From Leptolyngbya sp. NIES-2104 (GTDB lineage Bacteria > Cyanobacteriota > Cyanobacteriia > Leptolyngbyales > Leptolyngbyaceae): a stretch of DNA of 64,000 nt. Both the position numbers and the translations under genes were made by a program. Location: assembly GCF_001485215.1 (NCBI RefSeq), contig NZ_BBWW01000001.1, positions 5,208,001-5,272,000 of the forward strand. The letters run 5' to 3'. Positions 1-9,288 of the stretch are shown one piece after another (position 1 is the first letter of the stretch; each line of letters opens with the position of its first letter). The notes beneath the pieces were generated by a model that was not told where the DNA came from, did not search any database, and worked only from the letters and a program-made list of their open reading frames with translations.

Positions 1-61
1 GATTGATAACTGAGATTGCCCATGAAAACGGCGATAAATCAGCAGTTGGAGGACTTATTTC

Positions 62-1099
62 GTGGAAAACACGCTTGGTTTAGAAATTATTGAAGTCGTG
101 GAACAGGCGGCGATCGCCTCGGCGCGTCTCATGGGAAAAGGCGACAAGAATGAAGCCGATCGAGTCGCAGTAGAAGCAATGCGGGAACGCATGAACAAAA
201 TCTACATGCGCGGTCGGATCGTGATCGGAGAAGGGGAACGTGACGATGCCCCGATGCTGTACATCGGTGAAGAAGTGGGAATTTGCTCACAGCCGGATGC
301 CGCAACTTTCTGTAACGTCGAGGAATTGATCGAAATCGACATCGCAGTTGACCCTTGTGAAGGTACGAACCTGTGCGCGTACGGTCAGCCTGGATCGATG
401 GCAGTCTTGGCAATCTCCGAAAAAGGCGGCTTGTTCGCGGCTCCTGACTTCTATATGAAGAAACTCGCGGCTCCTCCGGCTGCAAAAGGCAAAGTCGATA
501 TTAATAAATCGGCAACCGAGAACCTGAAGATTTTATCGGAGTGCTTGGATCGCTCGATCGATGAATTGGTCGTGGTCGTGATGAAACGCGATCGACACAA
601 GGACTTGATCAAAGAAATTCGGGAAGCAGGTGCACGAGTTCAACTGATTAGCGATGGAGATGTCGGCGCGGCGATTAACTGCGGTTTCGCTGGAACCAAC
701 ATTCACGCGCTGATGGGCATCGGTGCGGCTCCTGAAGGGGTGATTTCTGCGGCGGCGCTTCGCTGTTTGGGCGCACACTTTCAGGGTCAGTTAATCTACG
801 ATCCTGAAGTGGTACAAACCGGACTCATCGGAGAAAGCAAAGAAGCGAATATCAATCGCCTCAAGGAAATGAACATCACCGATCCGGACAAGGTTTACTC
901 TGCCGAAGAACTCGCATCCGGTGAAACCGTCTTGTTTGCAGGAACAGGAATTACTCCGGGCAACATCATGAACGGTGTCCGATTCTTCAAAGGTGGCGCG
1001 AGAACTCAAACCTTGGTTATTTCTAGCCAATCGAAGACGGCGCGATTTGTGGACACGATCCACATGTTTGATCAACCGAAGATCGTTCAATTGCACTAA
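62..1099 (+). CDS. glpX: Class II fructose-1,6-bisphosphatase / sedoheptulose-1,7-bisphosphatase
   Basis: This enzyme removes the 1-phosphate from fructose-1,6-bisphosphate and, in cyanobacteria, also from sedoheptulose-1,7-bisphosphate, so it serves both gluconeogenesis and the Calvin cycle. The 345 residues match the usual GlpX length. Visible motifs are the metal-binding stretch GEGERDD near residues 57-62 and DPCEGT at 97-102, both hallmarks of the class II fold. The start is a GTG at 62, which gives the family-typical N-terminus [11 protein letters not shown]. The gene upstream lies outside the window. Downstream comes a palindromic repeat and then hemA on the same strand. Family assignment is very secure; dual substrate use is inferred from cyanobacterial homologues. 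Confidence 0.97.
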   Translation: MENTLGLEIIEVVEQAAIASARLMGKGDKNEADRVAVEAMRERMNKIYMRGRIVIGEGERDDAPMLYIGEEVGICSQPDAATFCNVEELIEIDIAVDPCEGTNLCAYGQPGSMAVLAISEKGGLFAAPDFYMKKLAAPPAAKGKVDINKSATENLKILSECLDRSIDELVVVVMKRDRHKDLIKEIREAGARVQLISDGDVGAAINCGFAGTNIHALMGIGAAPEGVISAAALRCLGAHFQGQLIYDPEVVQTGLIGESKEANINRLKEMNITDPDKVYSAEELASGETVLFAGTGITPGNIMNGVRFFKGGARTQTLVISSQSKTARFVDTIHMFDQPKIVQLH

Positions 1100-1101
1100 C
1101 T

Positions 1102-1307
1102 AGGATGTTTAGAGAGTGTGGAAAGTCTCTCCGCTGCGTTGCGCTCTCGCCCTGAAATGAATTTCGGGCTAATGGGCGAAAGTCTACTGAAGTAGACTAA
1201 GAGCAAGTTTCGAGTTCTTAGTTCATTTCTAATGGACTTGCGTCGATTAGCCCGAAATTCCATTTCAGGGCGGGGCAGGGCAACGACGAAGACTTTTCAA
1301 ACATCCT
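1102..1307. repeat. Interspersed palindromic repeat, copy 1 (CCCTGAAAT-type core)
   Basis: This is a 206-bp imperfect palindrome between glpX and hemA. The outer ends are inverted (AGGATGTTT at 1102-1110, AAACATCCT at 1299-1307). The main arms run from about 1148 (CGCCCTGAAATG) to about 1273 (CATTTCAGGGCG). Inside are two small hairpins, AGTCTACT-GA-AGTAGACT and AGTCCATT/AATGGACT type. Its closest relative in the window is the copy at 50288-50494. Confidence 0.85.
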
Positions 1308-1320
1308 CTAAAACCGGAAC

Positions 1321-1381
1321 AAGGTGAGAGAGAATGAAAGAGAGCGTTGGCTTTCATTCTCTCTTCATCGTCCTTCACCTT
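1321..1381 (+). promoter_or_regulatory. Long hairpin in the hemA leader
   Basis: An inverted repeat pairs GAGAGAATGAAAG (about 1328-1340) with CTTTCATTCTCTC (1351-1363). An outer pair AAGGTGA (1321-1327) and TCACCTT (1375-1381) extends it. It ends 27 nt before the hemA ATG and has no T-tract, so it looks more like a leader structure than a terminator. It matches no riboswitch class I know. A regulatory role is inferred. Confidence 0.5.
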
Positions 1382-1408
1382 GATTGATTTATTAGAGCGC
1401 TTTTTAAT

Positions 1409-2695
1409 ATGAACATTGCTGTTGTTGGGCTAACTCACAAAACTGCACCCGTCGAAGTTCGTGAGAAACTGAGCATTCCTGAACCCGTTTGTGATAAAGC
1501 GATCGCACAACTTTGTAGCTACCCGCACATCGAAGAGGTAGCCGTTTTGAGCACCTGCAATCGTCTGGAACTCTATCTCGTGACTTCTGACACGGAACAG
1601 GGAATCCGCGAAGTCAATCAATTTTTATCAGAACACAGTAAATTGCCGAGTTCTCGTCTGCGTCCTTATCTGTTCACGTTGCTGCATCAGGATGCTGTGA
1701 TGCACTTGATGAGAGTGGCATCGGGACTCGATAGCTTGGTGCTCGGTGAAGGTCAGATTCTCGCGCAGGTAAAACAGTGTCACAAGCTCGGACAACAGCA
1801 TCGCGGTATTGGGCGCGTTTTGAATCAATTATTTAAGCAAGGCATTAGTGCAGGAAAGCGAGTCAGAACCGAAACCAGCATCGGAACGGGTGCGGTGTCG
1901 ATTAGTTCTGCTGCGGTGGAATTGGCACAGATGAAAGTCGATCAGCTTTCGGATCAGCGCGTGACGATCATCGGTGCGGGCAAAATGTCGCGCTTGTTGG
2001 TACAGCATCTCTTGTCGAAAGGCGCGACGAATATTGTGATCTTGAATCGATCGATGGATCGCGCTCGTGAACTAGCGAATCTGTTTCCGGATGCGCCTCT
2101 GCGACTATTACCGATCGCAGATATGATGGACGCGATCGCACAATCGGACATTGTATTTACGAGTACTTCTTCGACCGAGCCGATTCTCGATCGAGCGAAT
2201 CTCGAACCCGTACTTGATCCGAATCAGCCGCTGATGGTAATTGATATTGCCGTTCCGCGAAATGTAGCAGCCGATGTGAACGAGTTGCCGACTGTTCGAG
2301 CGTTCAATGTCGATGATTTGAAAGCGGTAGTCGCGCAGAACCAAGAAAGCCGTCGTCAAATGGCAATGGAAGCAGAAGCTTTACTCGACGAAGAAGTGGA
2401 ATCATTTGAGGCTTGGTGGCGATCGCTGGAAACGGTTTCGACGATTAGCTGTTTGCGCGATAAAGTCGAAGCAATTCGGGCACAGGAATTAGAGAAAGCC
2501 TTGTCAAGATTAGGAACTGAATTCGGCGATCGACATCGCGAAGTGATTGAAGCACTTACCAAAGGGATCGTAAATAAGATTCTGCATGATCCGATGGTAC
2601 AACTGCGATCGCAGCAAGATATCGAGGCGCGACGACAAGCGATGGAAACGTTGGAACTGTTGTTTAATCTCGATCGACAACAGGCAGGGGTTTGA
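1409..2695 (+). CDS. hemA: Glutamyl-tRNA reductase
   Basis: This NADPH-dependent enzyme reduces glutamyl-tRNA to glutamate-1-semialdehyde, the first committed step of tetrapyrrole (haem and chlorophyll) synthesis. The 428 residues fit the family. The catalytic cysteine is C50 in the motif STCNRLELY. The dinucleotide-binding segment VTIIGAGKM lies near residues 185-193, followed by the C-terminal helical dimerisation region. The ATG at 1409 gives the canonical start [21 protein letters not shown], so the start is secure. The gene is flanked by palindromic repeats on both sides and probably transcribed alone. A long hairpin precedes it and may regulate expression. Confidence 0.98.
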   Translation: MNIAVVGLTHKTAPVEVREKLSIPEPVCDKAIAQLCSYPHIEEVAVLSTCNRLELYLVTSDTEQGIREVNQFLSEHSKLPSSRLRPYLFTLLHQDAVMHLMRVASGLDSLVLGEGQILAQVKQCHKLGQQHRGIGRVLNQLFKQGISAGKRVRTETSIGTGAVSISSAAVELAQMKVDQLSDQRVTIIGAGKMSRLLVQHLLSKGATNIVILNRSMDRARELANLFPDAPLRLLPIADMMDAIAQSDIVFTSTSSTEPILDRANLEPVLDPNQPLMVIDIAVPRNVAADVNELPTVRAFNVDDLKAVVAQNQESRRQMAMEAEALLDEEVESFEAWWRSLETVSTISCLRDKVEAIRAQELEKALSRLGTEFGDRHREVIEALTKGIVNKILHDPMVQLRSQQDIEARRQAMETLELLFNLDRQQAGV

Positions 2696-2741
2696 TTTGG
2701 AGCGGTCTGTGAGCTTTTCAGACCTGTTGCCCTCACTCCAA

Positions 2742-2937
2742 GGCGTGTTTTAGAATCCTTCGCTTCGTTCACTCCCGCCCCGGAATAGAATTCGGGGCTA
2801 ATCGTGCGAAGTCCGTTAAAACCGACTAAAGACGCTGAATTTATCTCTTAGTCCCCTTCAGTAGACTTCGTTCTGTTAGCCCCGAATTCCATTCCGGGGC
2901 GGACGGACAACGAAGCGAGAAGGCTTTAAACACACCC
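2742..2937. repeat. Interspersed palindromic repeat, copy 2 (CCCCGGAAT-type core)
   Basis: This copy lies between the convergent hemA and the lipoprotein gene at 2952. The core arms are CGCCCCGGAATAGAATTCGG and its near-complement ending near 2901. The outer arms are also inverted: GGCGTGTTTTAGAATCC at the left, with AAACACACCC and CGAAGCGAGAAGG at the right. Two inner AGTC...GACT hairpins are present. Confidence 0.85.
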
Positions 2938-2951
2938 GATATGTCTCAACG

Positions 2952-3692
2952 TTACTGCGACACGGTTTGAAATCCCGTTTCTCTCAGAACCTCGGTGCCA
3001 CCTTGCCGAACAATCAGCGTCGTTCCTGAAGTCGTTGGACGATCGCTAATCGGAGACTGAACCGCGTAAGTGTAATTGCCATTTTGCCAAGCCGTCACAA
3101 CTACACCATTTCGAGCACTAGTCTTACCTTGGGTTAAATTGATACATTTCCCTTGGGCATCACAACCGCGATAGGTTGCATTGCCCGTATTATTGACCCC
3201 AGACCAAGCCTTTAGATTCCCGATCGTAATCGTCCACTGCCCATTTGTGAGCGTTTGTGAATCTGATGTAGGCGCATTCACCAGTTCCAGACTCGTCACC
3301 ACGACCCCGCTCGTACCTTGCTCGTAAACGGGGCGAACTTTCTGATTGAGAAAGGCACTCTGATTGTCGCAGGTTGCTAAACTGGTCGGAGTTGCAAACC
3401 GCTGGCTATTCGCACCTTCGAGCGTCAGCGTACAGCTTGAATTCTTAAGTTTTAACTGTCTGACTGTTGCAATCTCTGGAAGATTGTTCGATCGATTACT
3501 TGTCGGATTAGCTGCGATCGCTTCGGTCTTTGTTGGAGTCGTATCAGGCTGAGATACTGTGTTACTCGTTGCAACTGTGGGGGTCGGTTCTTGAGCGGTT
3601 GTAGTTTGAGCGGCATTGGTTTGAGCATTGCCACAGCTAATGAGACTGACAGAACAAGATGCGATCGCAGCAAATAAAAGTAGCTTTTTCAT
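2952..3692 (-). CDS. Hypothetical lipoprotein with low-complexity linker
   Basis: This is an uncharacterised secreted protein of 246 residues. The N-terminus is a lipoprotein signal peptide: a KK pair, a hydrophobic run and the lipobox-like ISCG ending at about C20. Residues 23-70 are rich in T, Q, A, P and S and look like a flexible linker. The rest (70-246) has four cysteines placed as expected for two disulphides (SCTL, ATCD, GCDAQGKC) and many beta-prone stretches. I recognise no family. It stands alone between a palindromic repeat and surE. Attachment to a membrane by lipid is inferred from the signal; the function is unknown. Confidence 0.75.
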   Translation of the reverse strand: MKKLLLFAAIASCSVSLISCGNAQTNAAQTTTAQEPTPTVATSNTVSQPDTTPTKTEAIAANPTSNRSNNLPEIATVRQLKLKNSSCTLTLEGANSQRFATPTSLATCDNQSAFLNQKVRPVYEQGTSGVVVTSLELVNAPTSDSQTLTNGQWTITIGNLKAWSGVNNTGNATYRGCDAQGKCINLTQGKTSARNGVVVTAWQNGNYTYAVQSPISDRPTTSGTTLIVRQGGTEVLRETGFQTVSQ

Positions 3693-3768
3693 GATGGTGA
3701 GTGCCTCTCGATGTGTGTTGTGAAGCCAGCTACAGCAACTCGAAAAGCAATTCCCGAAACAGAAAATA

Positions 3769-4446
3769 CTAAACTTTCAACCGAGTGATCGCAATCTGAC
3801 CTGATAAACAGATATCCACATCAGAACCTCGATCGCGCTTGCGGGCGGCATACTTACCACAGTAATAAAATTCATCACCTTCGATCCGAAAATCACTCGG
3901 TAGCGGCTGTGTACAAGGCTCACAGAAAATCATCTCAGGATCAGGTGCATCTGGTTCCACATACGGAAGATTCACATTCCAGTAAGTTCCTGTCTCATAA
4001 GGTCGATCGATTAATTCTTGCAATACTTTTGCAGCTAACTGAGTCGATCGATCCCAATCGACCGGAATTCGACCTTTCTTATACTGCGAAATTGCAATTC
4101 CTGGAATTCGGTGAAATGCTGCTTCTCGAACGGCTGCAACTGTTCCAGAAATATAAACATCAACGCCCAGATTGCCACCCGAATTAATACCAGATAAAAC
4201 CAGTTTAGTATCGGGAAAAAGATAGTTCAACGCAAGCCGACTACAATCTGCTGGAGTTCCCCCGATCGCAAATTCTCGATCGCTGCGTTTCTCGACTCGA
4301 ATCGGCTGCGTCGTCGTTACTTGATGACCACAACCGGAATAATGACCACTCGGAGCAACCAAAATTCCGGTTCCATTCATCGCCTGCATCAATGCACGAA
4401 TTCCGGGTGCATCAATGCCATCATCGTTTGTCAAAATAATCGTCAT
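3769..4446 (-). CDS. surE: 5'/3'-nucleotidase SurE
   Basis: SurE is a metal-dependent phosphatase that dephosphorylates nucleoside monophosphates and is often linked to stress survival. The N-terminal motif ILTNDDGIDAPGI carries the metal-binding D8 and D9. The APSGHYSGCGHQVT segment near residue 32 and SGINSGGNLG near residue 85 complete the active site seen in the family. The length of 225 residues is slightly short, mainly at the C-terminus, compared with many SurE proteins. The start ATG shares a base with the TGA stop of pfkA upstream (TGATG), so the two genes are very likely co-transcribed and translationally coupled. Confidence 0.93.
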   Translation of the reverse strand: MTIILTNDDGIDAPGIRALMQAMNGTGILVAPSGHYSGCGHQVTTTQPIRVEKRSDREFAIGGTPADCSRLALNYLFPDTKLVLSGINSGGNLGVDVYISGTVAAVREAAFHRIPGIAISQYKKGRIPVDWDRSTQLAAKVLQELIDRPYETGTYWNVNLPYVEPDAPDPEMIFCEPCTQPLPSDFRIEGDEFYYCGKYAARKRDRGSDVDICLSGQIAITRLKV

Positions 4447-5525
4447 CAGTCTCCCAAGTAGATCCCTAATCCGCGTGCAGTTTTCACCAGTGTACTTTCT
4501 GGATCAACCACACAATACCGCGCAATTGCATTCTGAATTGGAACATCGATCACTCGTCGATCGTGCCATCCCACCATGCGATCGAACTTTCCTTCTGCAA
4601 TCAGATCCACTGCTGCAACTCCGAAGACAGACGCGAGTAAGCGATCGAGCGGTGACGGGGTTCCACCTCGCTGAACATGCCCTAGAACCATCACCCGCGT
4701 TTCGGCTCCATTACAAGCATGAATACTATCTGCTAAGTATTGTCCAATCCCACCATATCGCTGTTCTCCGTGAGCATGAACACAGCTAATCGCATCCCCC
4801 GATTCAGTTTTCACTGCTTCCGAAACAATGATCAATGAATAGTTCTTGCCTTGGGCTTGTCGCTCATCTAATCTGCGACAGAGATTGCTAATCTTGTAGG
4901 GAATTTCAGGAATCAAAATCACATCTGCACCGCCAGCAATTCCAGCACTAATCGCAATGTGTCCCGCATCGCGTCCCATCACTTCGAGAATCATCACTCG
5001 TGAATGACTCGCTGCTGTGAAATGCAATCGATCGAGCGCTTCGGTCGCAATGTTCACAGCGGTATCAAAACCAATCGATCGCTCTGTGATGTCAACATCG
5101 TTATCGATCGTTTTCGGAATGGTGACGAGATTCATTCCGCCTTGTTGTGCTAACTTGCGAAGAATCGCCATACTTCCATCGCCACCGATTCCAATCATCG
5201 CATCGAGTCCTAACATTCGATAGCCTTCGATGATTTCTTCAGAGCGATCGAGAATTTGTCCATCAGGCATCGGAAACGCAAACGGATTACCTTTATTGGT
5301 CGTTCCTAAAAAGGTGCCGCCGTGGGTGAGACTGCGATCGACTTTCTCAATTTCTAGCGGTGTAAACTCTGGGGGTCGTGCCATCAATCCATTCGTAGCG
5401 CGAGAAATTCCGAGCACTTTCCAATCGTATTCAGTCGCCCGAAACACAACCGCTCGAATTACCGCATTCAGTCCGGCACAATCGCCACCGCTGGTTAAAA
5501 TTCCAATCCGTTTGACTTCGCCCAT
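4446..5525 (-). CDS. pfkA: 6-phosphofructokinase
   Basis: This glycolytic enzyme phosphorylates fructose-6-phosphate to fructose-1,6-bisphosphate. Motifs seen are GILTSGGDCAGLNAVIRA at the N-terminus, GGDGSM (nucleotide site; the glycine after GGD is the ATP-using type), PKTIDNDVD with the catalytic aspartate, and MGRDAGHIA. I chose the ATG at 5525, giving MGEVKRIGILTSGG; an upstream in-frame ATG at 5537 would add only MYEI. The length (359 residues) fits group A kinases. It overlaps surE by one base. Its start faces the divergent era gene across under 100 bp, so their promoters share that space. ATP rather than pyrophosphate use is inferred from the motif. Confidence 0.95.
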   Translation of the reverse strand: MGEVKRIGILTSGGDCAGLNAVIRAVVFRATEYDWKVLGISRATNGLMARPPEFTPLEIEKVDRSLTHGGTFLGTTNKGNPFAFPMPDGQILDRSEEIIEGYRMLGLDAMIGIGGDGSMAILRKLAQQGGMNLVTIPKTIDNDVDITERSIGFDTAVNIATEALDRLHFTAASHSRVMILEVMGRDAGHIAISAGIAGGADVILIPEIPYKISNLCRRLDERQAQGKNYSLIIVSEAVKTESGDAISCVHAHGEQRYGGIGQYLADSIHACNGAETRVMVLGHVQRGGTPSPLDRLLASVFGVAAVDLIAEGKFDRMVGWHDRRVIDVPIQNAIARYCVVDPESTLVKTARGLGIYLGD

Positions 5526-5604
5526 AATCTCATACACTGAATAAGCTGTGTGAGTGTATTACGATTCGCCAAACAGTATTCAAGATTACAGAATAGATTT
5601 AGGA

Positions 5605-6537
5605 ATGTCAGAAGAAACAGACATTTATACCCCAATTCCTACGGCTCCAGAGAACTTTCGATCGGGCTTCGTTGGCATTATCGGTCGCCCGAATGTCGGC
5701 AAGTCTACGATCATGAATTTCCTCGTAGGTCAAAAGATCGCGATTACGTCTCCGGTCGCCCAAACCACCCGTAATCGATTACGCGGCATTCTCACCACTC
5801 CAGAAGCGCAAATCATTTTCGTAGACACTCCCGGAATTCACAAACCGCATCACCAACTCGGACAAGTGTTAGTCAAGAATGCTCAGAGCGCGATCAACGC
5901 GGTTGATGTGGTTCTATTTGTAGTGGATTGTGCGACAGAACTGGGTGGAGGCGATCGCTATATTGCAGAGTTGCTACACCAGACTGAAACCCCGGTAATT
6001 CTAGGATTAAATAAAGCCGATCAACAGACCGATGAACAATTTGACGATCGCTATCGGGAACTCGCTGCCGAACGAGACTGGACGATCGCGAAATTTTCCG
6101 CCCTCAAAGGCGATGGAATGGAAGAATTGCAGCGATCGATTATCGAAAATTTAGAACCTGGACCGTACTACTATCCGCCCGATTTAGTCACGGATCAGCC
6201 CGAACGGTTCATCATGGGCGAACTGATTCGAGAACAAATTCTGCTGCTCACTCGTGAAGAAGTGCCGCATTCAGTCGCGATCGAGATTGAAAAAGTCGTT
6301 GAAGAGCCGAAACTCACACGGGTCTTTGCGGCGATTAATGTGGAGCGTCCTTCACAAAAAGCGATTTTGTTAGGGAAAGGCGGCGGAATGATTAAATCGA
6401 TCGGCACTGCTGCCCGTGAACAAATCCAGAAATTGATCGACGGTCAGGTCTATCTGGAATTGTTTGTGAAAGTGATGCCGAAGTGGAGGCAATCGCGGGT
6501 ACGGTTGGCGGAATTTGGGTATCGGGTGGAGGATTAA
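5605..6537 (+). CDS. era: GTPase Era (30S ribosome assembly)
   Basis: Era binds the 3' end of 16S rRNA and helps mature the small ribosomal subunit at the inner face of the membrane. The GTPase motifs are all visible: GRPNVGKST (P-loop), DTPGIHKPH (switch II) and NKAD. The C-terminal KH domain has the GxxG loop in LLGKGGGMIKSIG. I place the start at ATG 5605 (MSEETDIYTP); the frame stays open to a GTG at 5554, which would add 17 poorly conserved-looking residues. The gene is divergent from pfkA and convergent with murA, with a palindromic repeat and a murA terminator between. Confidence 0.95.
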   Translation: MSEETDIYTPIPTAPENFRSGFVGIIGRPNVGKSTIMNFLVGQKIAITSPVAQTTRNRLRGILTTPEAQIIFVDTPGIHKPHHQLGQVLVKNAQSAINAVDVVLFVVDCATELGGGDRYIAELLHQTETPVILGLNKADQQTDEQFDDRYRELAAERDWTIAKFSALKGDGMEELQRSIIENLEPGPYYYPPDLVTDQPERFIMGELIREQILLLTREEVPHSVAIEIEKVVEEPKLTRVFAAINVERPSQKAILLGKGGGMIKSIGTAAREQIQKLIDGQVYLELFVKVMPKWRQSRVRLAEFGYRVED

Positions 6538-6544
6538 CGCGAAT

Positions 6545-6733
6545 TCGATGATTTTTGCGCTCACGTTTCTATCTCGCCCCGGAATGGAATTCGGGGCTAA
6601 CAGTGCGAAGTCAGTTGAAACTGACTAAAGACCTTCAACTCGACTCTTAGTCCCCTTCAGTGGACTTTGTTCGATTAGCCCCGAATTCCATTCCGGGGCG
6701 AGATAGAAACGTGAGCGAGAAATCTCAACGAAC
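6545..6733. repeat. Interspersed palindromic repeat, copy 3
   Basis: This is the cleanest copy. The arms CCCCGGAATGGAATTCGGGG and CCCCGAATTCCATTCCGGGG are exact reverse complements over 24 bp once CTAA/TTAG is included. Further outside, CTCACGTTTCTATCTCG is mirrored by CGAGATAGAAACGTGAG. Inner hairpins are AGTCAGTT-GA-AACTGACT and AGTCC...GGACT. It sits between the convergent era and murA genes. Confidence 0.9.
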
Positions 6734-6749
6734 TAGCCATTAACCACTA

Positions 6750-6780
6750 ATAGAAAACCCGCCAGCAATGCCAGCGAGTT
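6750..6780 (-). terminator. Terminator of murA
   Basis: Read on the minus strand, AACTCGCT pairs with GGCGGGTT around a short loop and is followed by TTTCTATT. It begins 14 nt after the murA stop codon, where an intrinsic terminator is expected. Confidence 0.6.
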
Positions 6781-6793
6781 TATCTAAATCAAT

Positions 6794-8179
6794 CTACCCG
6801 ACCATTTTCGATTCCACTGGAGCCGTCAGCACCGCATCCTCCTGACCGCGTTCAATCTTCGCGCCCAGTCCCCGCAACTTCGCCTCAATATTGTCATAAC
6901 CCCGATCGAGATGATTCAATCCTCGCACCGTGGTCATGCCATTTGCCGCCAACCCTGCAATCACTAACGCCGCCGATGCGCGTAAATCCGTTCCCTGAAC
7001 AGGCGCACCCGACAACTGAGGCACACCCCGCACGATCGCAATATTGCCTTTTAGACGAATATCCGCGCCCATTCGATTCAGTTCCGCCACATGCTGAAGG
7101 CGATTCTCGAACAGCGTTTCCGTAATCACACTATCGCCGTCTGCCAACGTCAACAGTGACATAAACGGCGCTTGTAAATCGGTCGGAAATCCTGGGAATG
7201 GCAGCGTTTCGATGTCGGTGCCTCGGAATGATCCAGCAGGTAGCACCCGAACGGTATCCGGAGCATCGATCGCGACTTTCACCCCGATTTCGTGCAGTTT
7301 TGCGATCGCAGCACTCAAATGATCCGGAACGACCGGAGACAGGCTAATTTCCGATCGAGTAATCGCGCCTGCCAGCAAAAATGTTCCGGCTTCAATGCGA
7401 TCGGGCACGACCGAATAATCGACCTCATGCAGTTTTTCAACGCCATTGATCACGATCCGATTCGTTCCTGCACCTCGAATCTGTGCGCCCATCGCCCGAC
7501 AGAAGTTCGCTAAATCCACGACTTCCGGTTCTTGGGCGGCGTTCTCGATGATGGTTTCTCCTTCCGCCAGAGTCGCTGCCATCATGATGTTTTCAGTCGC
7601 GCCCACGCTCGGAAAATCGAGATAGATTCTCGCTCCGGTTAATCGCTTCCGATTCCCACGCACATGAGCATTCACGACTCCATGTTCGATGATCACTTCT
7701 GCGCCTAACGCTTGCAGCCCTTTGACGTGCAAATCGACAGGTCGATCGCCGATCGAGCATCCTCCCGGCAATGGCACCTGAGCCACGCCTAAACGCGCCA
7801 AGAGGGGACCTGCGACAAAGAAACTGGCTCTGAGCTTACTGACAATATCGTAAGGCGCTTTCGACTGCGTAATCTCAGACGCATCCAGATCGAGAATGCC
7901 TTGGCTGTGAGAAACTTTCACTCCTAACGCAGACAGGATCTCACCAATTCGAGTGATATCGAGTAGCGAAGGCACATTGCGTAATCGACAAGTTCCTGAG
8001 CATAAAATCGAACCTGCCATTAACACAAGCGCAGAATTTTTCGCGCCGCTGATAGTGACATGCCCACTTAGGGGCTGTTTTCCCCAGATATGTAGGACGG
8101 GCTGATGGTCTTCCGGTGAAGATTGAGAATTTGACAAGCTGGGAGAGGGAGTAATGGGTCTGTCCTCCTGAGTAGGCAT
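6794..8179 (-). CDS. murA: UDP-N-acetylglucosamine 1-carboxyvinyltransferase
   Basis: MurA transfers enolpyruvate from PEP to UDP-GlcNAc, the first committed step of peptidoglycan synthesis in the cytoplasm. The sequence carries [13 protein letters not shown] near the N-terminus and the active-site loop [16 protein letters not shown] with the catalytic cysteine, the residue targeted by fosfomycin. About 40 extra residues ([18 protein letters not shown]...) precede the conserved core, a polar leader of unclear meaning. I use the ATG at 8179; a GTG at 8191 is also in frame. The gene converges on era and is followed by its own terminator. Family assignment is very secure. Confidence 0.96.
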   Translation of the reverse strand: MPTQEDRPITPSPSLSNSQSSPEDHQPVLHIWGKQPLSGHVTISGAKNSALVLMAGSILCSGTCRLRNVPSLLDITRIGEILSALGVKVSHSQGILDLDASEITQSKAPYDIVSKLRASFFVAGPLLARLGVAQVPLPGGCSIGDRPVDLHVKGLQALGAEVIIEHGVVNAHVRGNRKRLTGARIYLDFPSVGATENIMMAATLAEGETIIENAAQEPEVVDLANFCRAMGAQIRGAGTNRIVINGVEKLHEVDYSVVPDRIEAGTFLLAGAITRSEISLSPVVPDHLSAAIAKLHEIGVKVAIDAPDTVRVLPAGSFRGTDIETLPFPGFPTDLQAPFMSLLTLADGDSVITETLFENRLQHVAELNRMGADIRLKGNIAIVRGVPQLSGAPVQGTDLRASAALVIAGLAANGMTTVRGLNHLDRGYDNIEAKLRGLGAKIERGQEDAVLTAPVESKMVG

Positions 8180-8349
8180 GTTTACAATCACTTCAAATTT
8201 GGTTTAGATTCTACCGGAAAGTTGGGAATTGTCCAGCATCGAAGTCAACGGCAACGAATCGATGCTCGTGAAACTCGATCGAAAAGATTGACATTCTGAA
8301 CCCCTTACGTCACAATCAGAGATCGCGATGCCCAAACGAGTTCGCACCT

Positions 8350-8433
8350 GCGGGACTGGCGGAATTGGTAGACGCGCTAGATTCAGGTTCTAGTGTTCGC
8401 AAGGACTTCCGGGTTCAAGTCCCGGGTTCCGCA
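8350..8433 (+). tRNA. tRNA-Leu (anticodon CAG)
   Basis: The cloverleaf can be drawn by hand. The acceptor GCGGGAC pairs with GTTCCGC (one G-U). The D arm contains GCGGAATTGGTAGACGC. The anticodon stem CTAGA/TCTAG holds the 7-base loop TTCAGGT with anticodon CAG. A long variable arm follows, as expected for a class II tRNA, and the T arm is CCGGGTTCAAGTCCCGG. The discriminator base is A. The 3' CCA is not encoded (ATT follows). There is no intron. Confidence 0.96.
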
Positions 8434-8441
8434 TTTTCAAG

Positions 8442-8479
8442 AATGGATTGTTCTCAATCGGAGCAGTCCATTTTTATTT
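8442..8479 (+). terminator. Terminator of tRNA-Leu
   Basis: AATGGATTG (8442-8450) pairs with CAGTCCATT (8464-8472) and is followed by TTTTATTT. It starts 9 nt after the tRNA and fits an intrinsic terminator. Confidence 0.65.
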
Positions 8480-8529
8480 GGACAGTTCTACTTATGTATC
8501 GAGGATTCTCGATCGGGAAAATCTAATCT

Positions 8530-9186
8530 CTACAATTGTCCCGAAATTGGCTGACAGGTATTATTAACCGCTGTCGTGTTGACCGGAATCAGTTCATCGC
8601 GCTGCAAAATCTGATTATCAATGCCCAGAGCACGAACATCACAGATTCCAGTCGCGCCCGGAGCCACTAGCAACAACATGCCATCGACTCCACGATCGCG
8701 CAGTACTTTACCATTGTTAAATGTCACTTCAACGGCTGCGACCGTCGGTTCTAGAATTTCTCCATAGAATACGGCATGGCGCTGTTTGTCTTTGGTGTTC
8801 GTGCGCCCGACTCCGTATTCGATTAATTTCTTGGTATTCGCCGTTTTCGAGGCTTTGGTGAAGTAGCTGCCGCTGCTGACGAGATTCCATTCCATGCCGT
8901 TTCGTTTCGCGACTCGGTAACTCAGCATCGGTTGAGGTTTTTGGTCTTTCGAGAAGCGAATCGATCGATCATCTAAACAATTGCCGCGATAAAGAGCGAC
9001 CATACCTTCTGACCATTTCCGCACCGTGAGCACCTGAAATTCTTTGGCTTCGGTCTTCGATTCATCAGGACAAGTGAACGGGCGACGAATCATTTCTTCT
9101 GGAGTCGCTGCGACGATCGAAACCGTATACCCGATCGGTGCAAGACACATCAAACCCACTAAACCACCTAGCCAGCGTCGAATCAT
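8530..9186 (-). CDS. Hypothetical exported protein
   Basis: This is an uncharacterised protein of 218 residues. The start is placed at ATG 9186 because AAGGAAC, a good ribosome-binding site, lies just upstream; a longer frame opens at 9216. The N-terminus MIRRWLGGLVGLMCLAPIGY with the following hydrophobic residues is a signal peptide or anchor. The mature part has four cysteines (PFTCPDES, GNCLDD, GICDVRA, NTCQPI) that could form two disulphides, and a basic centre. I recognise no family. It is followed by the tRNA on the opposite strand and preceded by mdh. An extracytoplasmic location is inferred from the signal. Confidence 0.7.
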   Translation of the reverse strand: MIRRWLGGLVGLMCLAPIGYTVSIVAATPEEMIRRPFTCPDESKTEAKEFQVLTVRKWSEGMVALYRGNCLDDRSIRFSKDQKPQPMLSYRVAKRNGMEWNLVSSGSYFTKASKTANTKKLIEYGVGRTNTKDKQRHAVFYGEILEPTVAAVEVTFNNGKVLRDRGVDGMLLLVAPGATGICDVRALGIDNQILQRDELIPVNTTAVNNTCQPISGQL

Positions 9187-9288
9187 GGTCAGTTCCTTAA
9201 GGCAACACAGATACAAAACTCTATGTGGTCTAGTCTCCCTCCTTTTTGAGGAAAACGTCTCTTTCTACGGGGGAGTTTTAAGAGTTGC

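Noticed and set aside
1148-1273. CRISPR-like or tandem repeat arrays formed by the palindromes
   Set aside because: Copies are dispersed singly between genes, with no regular repeat-spacer units and no cas genes in the window.
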